From assembly GCA_934248075.1 (NCBI GenBank), contig CAKQKH010000032.1:1-8953 (forward strand): 8,953 nt of DNA, given 5' to 3'. The notes below the pieces were generated by a model. The model did no database searches. It was not told where the DNA came from and saw only the letters and a program-made list of their open reading frames with translations. This document shows, piece after piece, positions 7,950 through 8,953 of this stretch (the first letter of the stretch is position 1; each line of letters opens with the position of its first letter). Position numbers and translations under genes: made by a program. The DNA is from an uncultured Alphaproteobacteria bacterium. GTDB lineage: Bacteria > Pseudomonadota > Alphaproteobacteria > RF32 > CAG-239.

Positions 7950-8684
7950 ATGTCTAAGAACAAGTCAAACATAATTCAACTGGCGCTGGATTTTCCGCAT
8001 CGCCCTAGTCTGGGAAGAGAAGATTTTTTGGTTTCGCCGTGCAATCAGGAAGCCGTGGCCCTTGTAGAACAATGGCCAAACTGGCCATATTTTGCCTTGT
8101 GCATATATGGGCCAACCGGCAGCGGCAAAACTCATCTGGCCAATGTGTTTGCCAATAATGTCGCTAATCTGACTAACTATCCTTACCGCATTCCTTTTAT
8201 TCGTTCTGAGCAACTCAATATTGACAAATGTCATGAGTTGTTTGAGCAAAACCGCTGTCTGGTGGTCGAGGATCTCCAAAATCTTCAAGATGAAGAAGCT
8301 CTGTTTCACCTATATAATATGTATCGTGATGAGGGCGGCAACATTTTATTTACGTCTAATTTGGCACCGGCCAGACTTAGCTTTCAGCTGCCTGACCTGC
8401 GGTCCCGCATGAACATTGTTCCCACGGCCGAAATCAAAAGGCCAGATGATGAATTACTTTCGGCGCTGCTGATTAAATTATTTGCGGATCGCCAGATTAT
8501 TCCAACTCCTGAGATAATAAGTTATATGCTTGACAACATGCTCCGCTCATTTGAATTCGCCCGCAAACTCGTAACTGAGGTTGACAACGTTTCTCTCCGG
8601 CGCAAAAGAGCAATCACCATACCGGTTGTCAAAGAGGCTCTGAACAATCTTACGGCTGCCCCTCAGCAAGGATCTCTTTTTTGA
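7950..8684 (+). CDS. hdaA: HdaA, DnaA-related regulator of replication initiation
   Basis: The 244-residue cytoplasmic AAA+ protein is about half the length of DnaA. It lacks both the DnaA N-terminal domain and the C-terminal DNA-binding helix-turn-helix, as expected for Hda/HdaA. It has 'GPTGSGKT' (Walker A, 54-61), 'CLVVEDLQ' (Walker B, 103-110, Glu107/Asp108), 'LFTSN' (sensor I, 133-137), 'LPDLRSRM' (147-154, candidate arginine finger Arg153) and a sensor II-like helix with Arg199. Near the N-terminus is 'QLALDF' (10-15), a sliding-clamp-binding motif. Clamp-bound Hda stimulates ATP hydrolysis by DnaA and so blocks re-initiation. The protein also ends in 'QGSLF', similar to a clamp-binding pentapeptide. 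The gene starts 1 nt after cckA, with AGGA at 7940-7943 as ribosome binding site. The short DnaA-like DUF815/IstB-type ATPases are less likely given the N-terminal motif. Confidence 0.9.
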   Translation: MSKNKSNIIQLALDFPHRPSLGREDFLVSPCNQEAVALVEQWPNWPYFALCIYGPTGSGKTHLANVFANNVANLTNYPYRIPFIRSEQLNIDKCHELFEQNRCLVVEDLQNLQDEEALFHLYNMYRDEGGNILFTSNLAPARLSFQLPDLRSRMNIVPTAEIKRPDDELLSALLIKLFADRQIIPTPEIISYMLDNMLRSFEFARKLVTEVDNVSLRRKRAITIPVVKEALNNLTAAPQQGSLF

Positions 8685-8723
8685 TTCTGAAAGTGATAGA
8701 AAACCGCCAGACTCCCTAATCAC

Positions 8724-8808
8724 CAGCGAGGGCGGATAGTGGAATTTATAGAGTGATTTGAAAGGCGGCGACACCGGAGTTTACAAGATAGTAAATGAGG
8801 ATGTCGCC
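8724..8808. repeat. Direct repeat copy 1 (85-bp identical core) with nested inverted repeat
   Basis: This block from CAGCGAGGGCGG to GATGTCGCC recurs base for base 143 bp downstream. Inside it, GGCGACA (8767-8773) is complementary to TGTCGCC (8802-8808). Nested within, TTTAC (8780-8784) pairs with GTAAA (8791-8795) around a 6-nt loop, so the block can fold into a two-part hairpin. Looser similarity continues upstream: TAGAAAACC at 8697-8705 recurs at 8827-8835, but the stretch between it and the core is 13 nt shorter in this copy, so the full unit may start near 8697. No T-run follows the hairpin, so it is not a typical intrinsic terminator. It lies 39 nt after the hdaA stop. The family is not recognised. 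Confidence 0.9.
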
Positions 8809-8866
8809 ATCCTGCGCAAATTGCTCTAGAAAACCACTAGATGGCCTCGCCTACTTGCACAATCTT

Positions 8867-8951
8867 CAGCGAGGGCGGATAGTGGAATTTATAGAGTGAT
8901 TTGAAAGGCGGCGACACCGGAGTTTACAAGATAGTAAATGAGGATGTCGCC
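8867..8951. repeat. Direct repeat copy 2 (85-bp identical core), adjoining right edge
   Basis: This core is identical to the copy at 8724-8808, offset by 143 bp, with its hairpin arms at 8910-8916 and 8945-8951. The first base beyond the core differs (G versus A), and only two bases remain before the window ends, so further copies to the right cannot be excluded. Upstream of this core, CCTCGC (8845-8850) can pair with GCGAGG (8869-8874), an additional arm that copy 1 lacks. TCTAG at 8825-8829 pairs with CTAGA at 8837-8841, another small hairpin in the spacer. Confidence 0.9.
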
Positions 8952-8953
8952 GT

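Larger units (their letters stand above)
8685..8953. other. Intergenic region downstream of hdaA
   Basis: No convincing gene is seen in these 269 nt. The content is the two repeat copies, the spacer between them (8809-8866) and short flanks. A minus-strand open frame starting with GTG at 8774 begins inside repeat copy 1 and runs antisense into the hdaA 3' end; it is not supported as a gene. No strong intrinsic terminator for the upstream genes is visible. Confidence 0.6.

Noticed and set aside
8655..8682. Intrinsic terminator at the end of hdaA (GCTG/CAGC hairpin, then T-run)
   Set aside because: The stem is only 4 bp and the T-run begins 9 nt after it, overlapping the stop codon. Too weak to annotate.
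8704..8735. CCGCC/GGCGG hairpin upstream of repeat copy 1
   Set aside because: A 5-bp stem with a 22-nt loop that competes with another possible pairing (CCCT/AGGG); not convincing as a separate element.
8547..8774. Minus-strand open frame of 75 codons at the right end
   Set aside because: It starts with GTG inside the repeat and runs antisense into hdaA. The equivalent frame in the second repeat copy diverges right after the core and stops early, so it looks like a chance frame in a repeat.
8724..8951. CRISPR array
   Set aside because: Only two repeats are visible, the identical block is 85 bp (too long for a CRISPR repeat), and the spacers share similarity with each other. No cas genes are nearby.

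Overview
The window looks like a chromosomal segment from an alphaproteobacterium of moderate GC content. The evidence is a MipZ C-terminus, a CckA-type hybrid histidine kinase directly behind fliQ-fliR-flhB, and an HdaA/DnaA-like regulator. MipZ and CckA are hallmarks of alphaproteobacterial cell-cycle control. The sequence alone does not give the genus. All convincing genes are on the + strand.

Layout: (1) 1-422 is the C-terminal half of mipZ, cut by the left edge. (2) 423-502 is a short gap with a possible weak promoter and a strong ribosome binding site. (3) 503-8684 holds seven tightly packed genes: pgm (phosphoglucomutase), an exported TM1410/GH114-like protein, fliQ, fliR, flhB, cckA and hdaA. 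Gaps are 10 nt or less, or the genes overlap (14 nt for pgm/GH114-like, about 38 nt for flhB/cckA), so one transcription unit with translational coupling is likely. (4) 8685-8953 is non-coding. It holds two copies of an identical 85-bp block, 143 bp apart, each with a nested inverted repeat; the second copy reaches the right edge.

Functionally, FliQ, FliR and FlhB are parts of the flagellar type III export gate. CckA is the top kinase of the CckA-ChpT-CtrA phosphorelay, which in related bacteria controls flagellar and cell-division genes. HdaA limits DnaA activity after replication has started. MipZ positions FtsZ relative to the chromosome origins. The segment therefore combines motility assembly with replication and division control. 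Pgm and the GH114-like protein add a sugar-nucleotide/envelope-polysaccharide side whose link to the rest is inferred.

I see no clearly new system. The points most worth a second look are the GH114-like protein that lacks expected acidic residues, the HdaA with clamp-binding-like motifs at both ends, and the structured repeat at the right edge.
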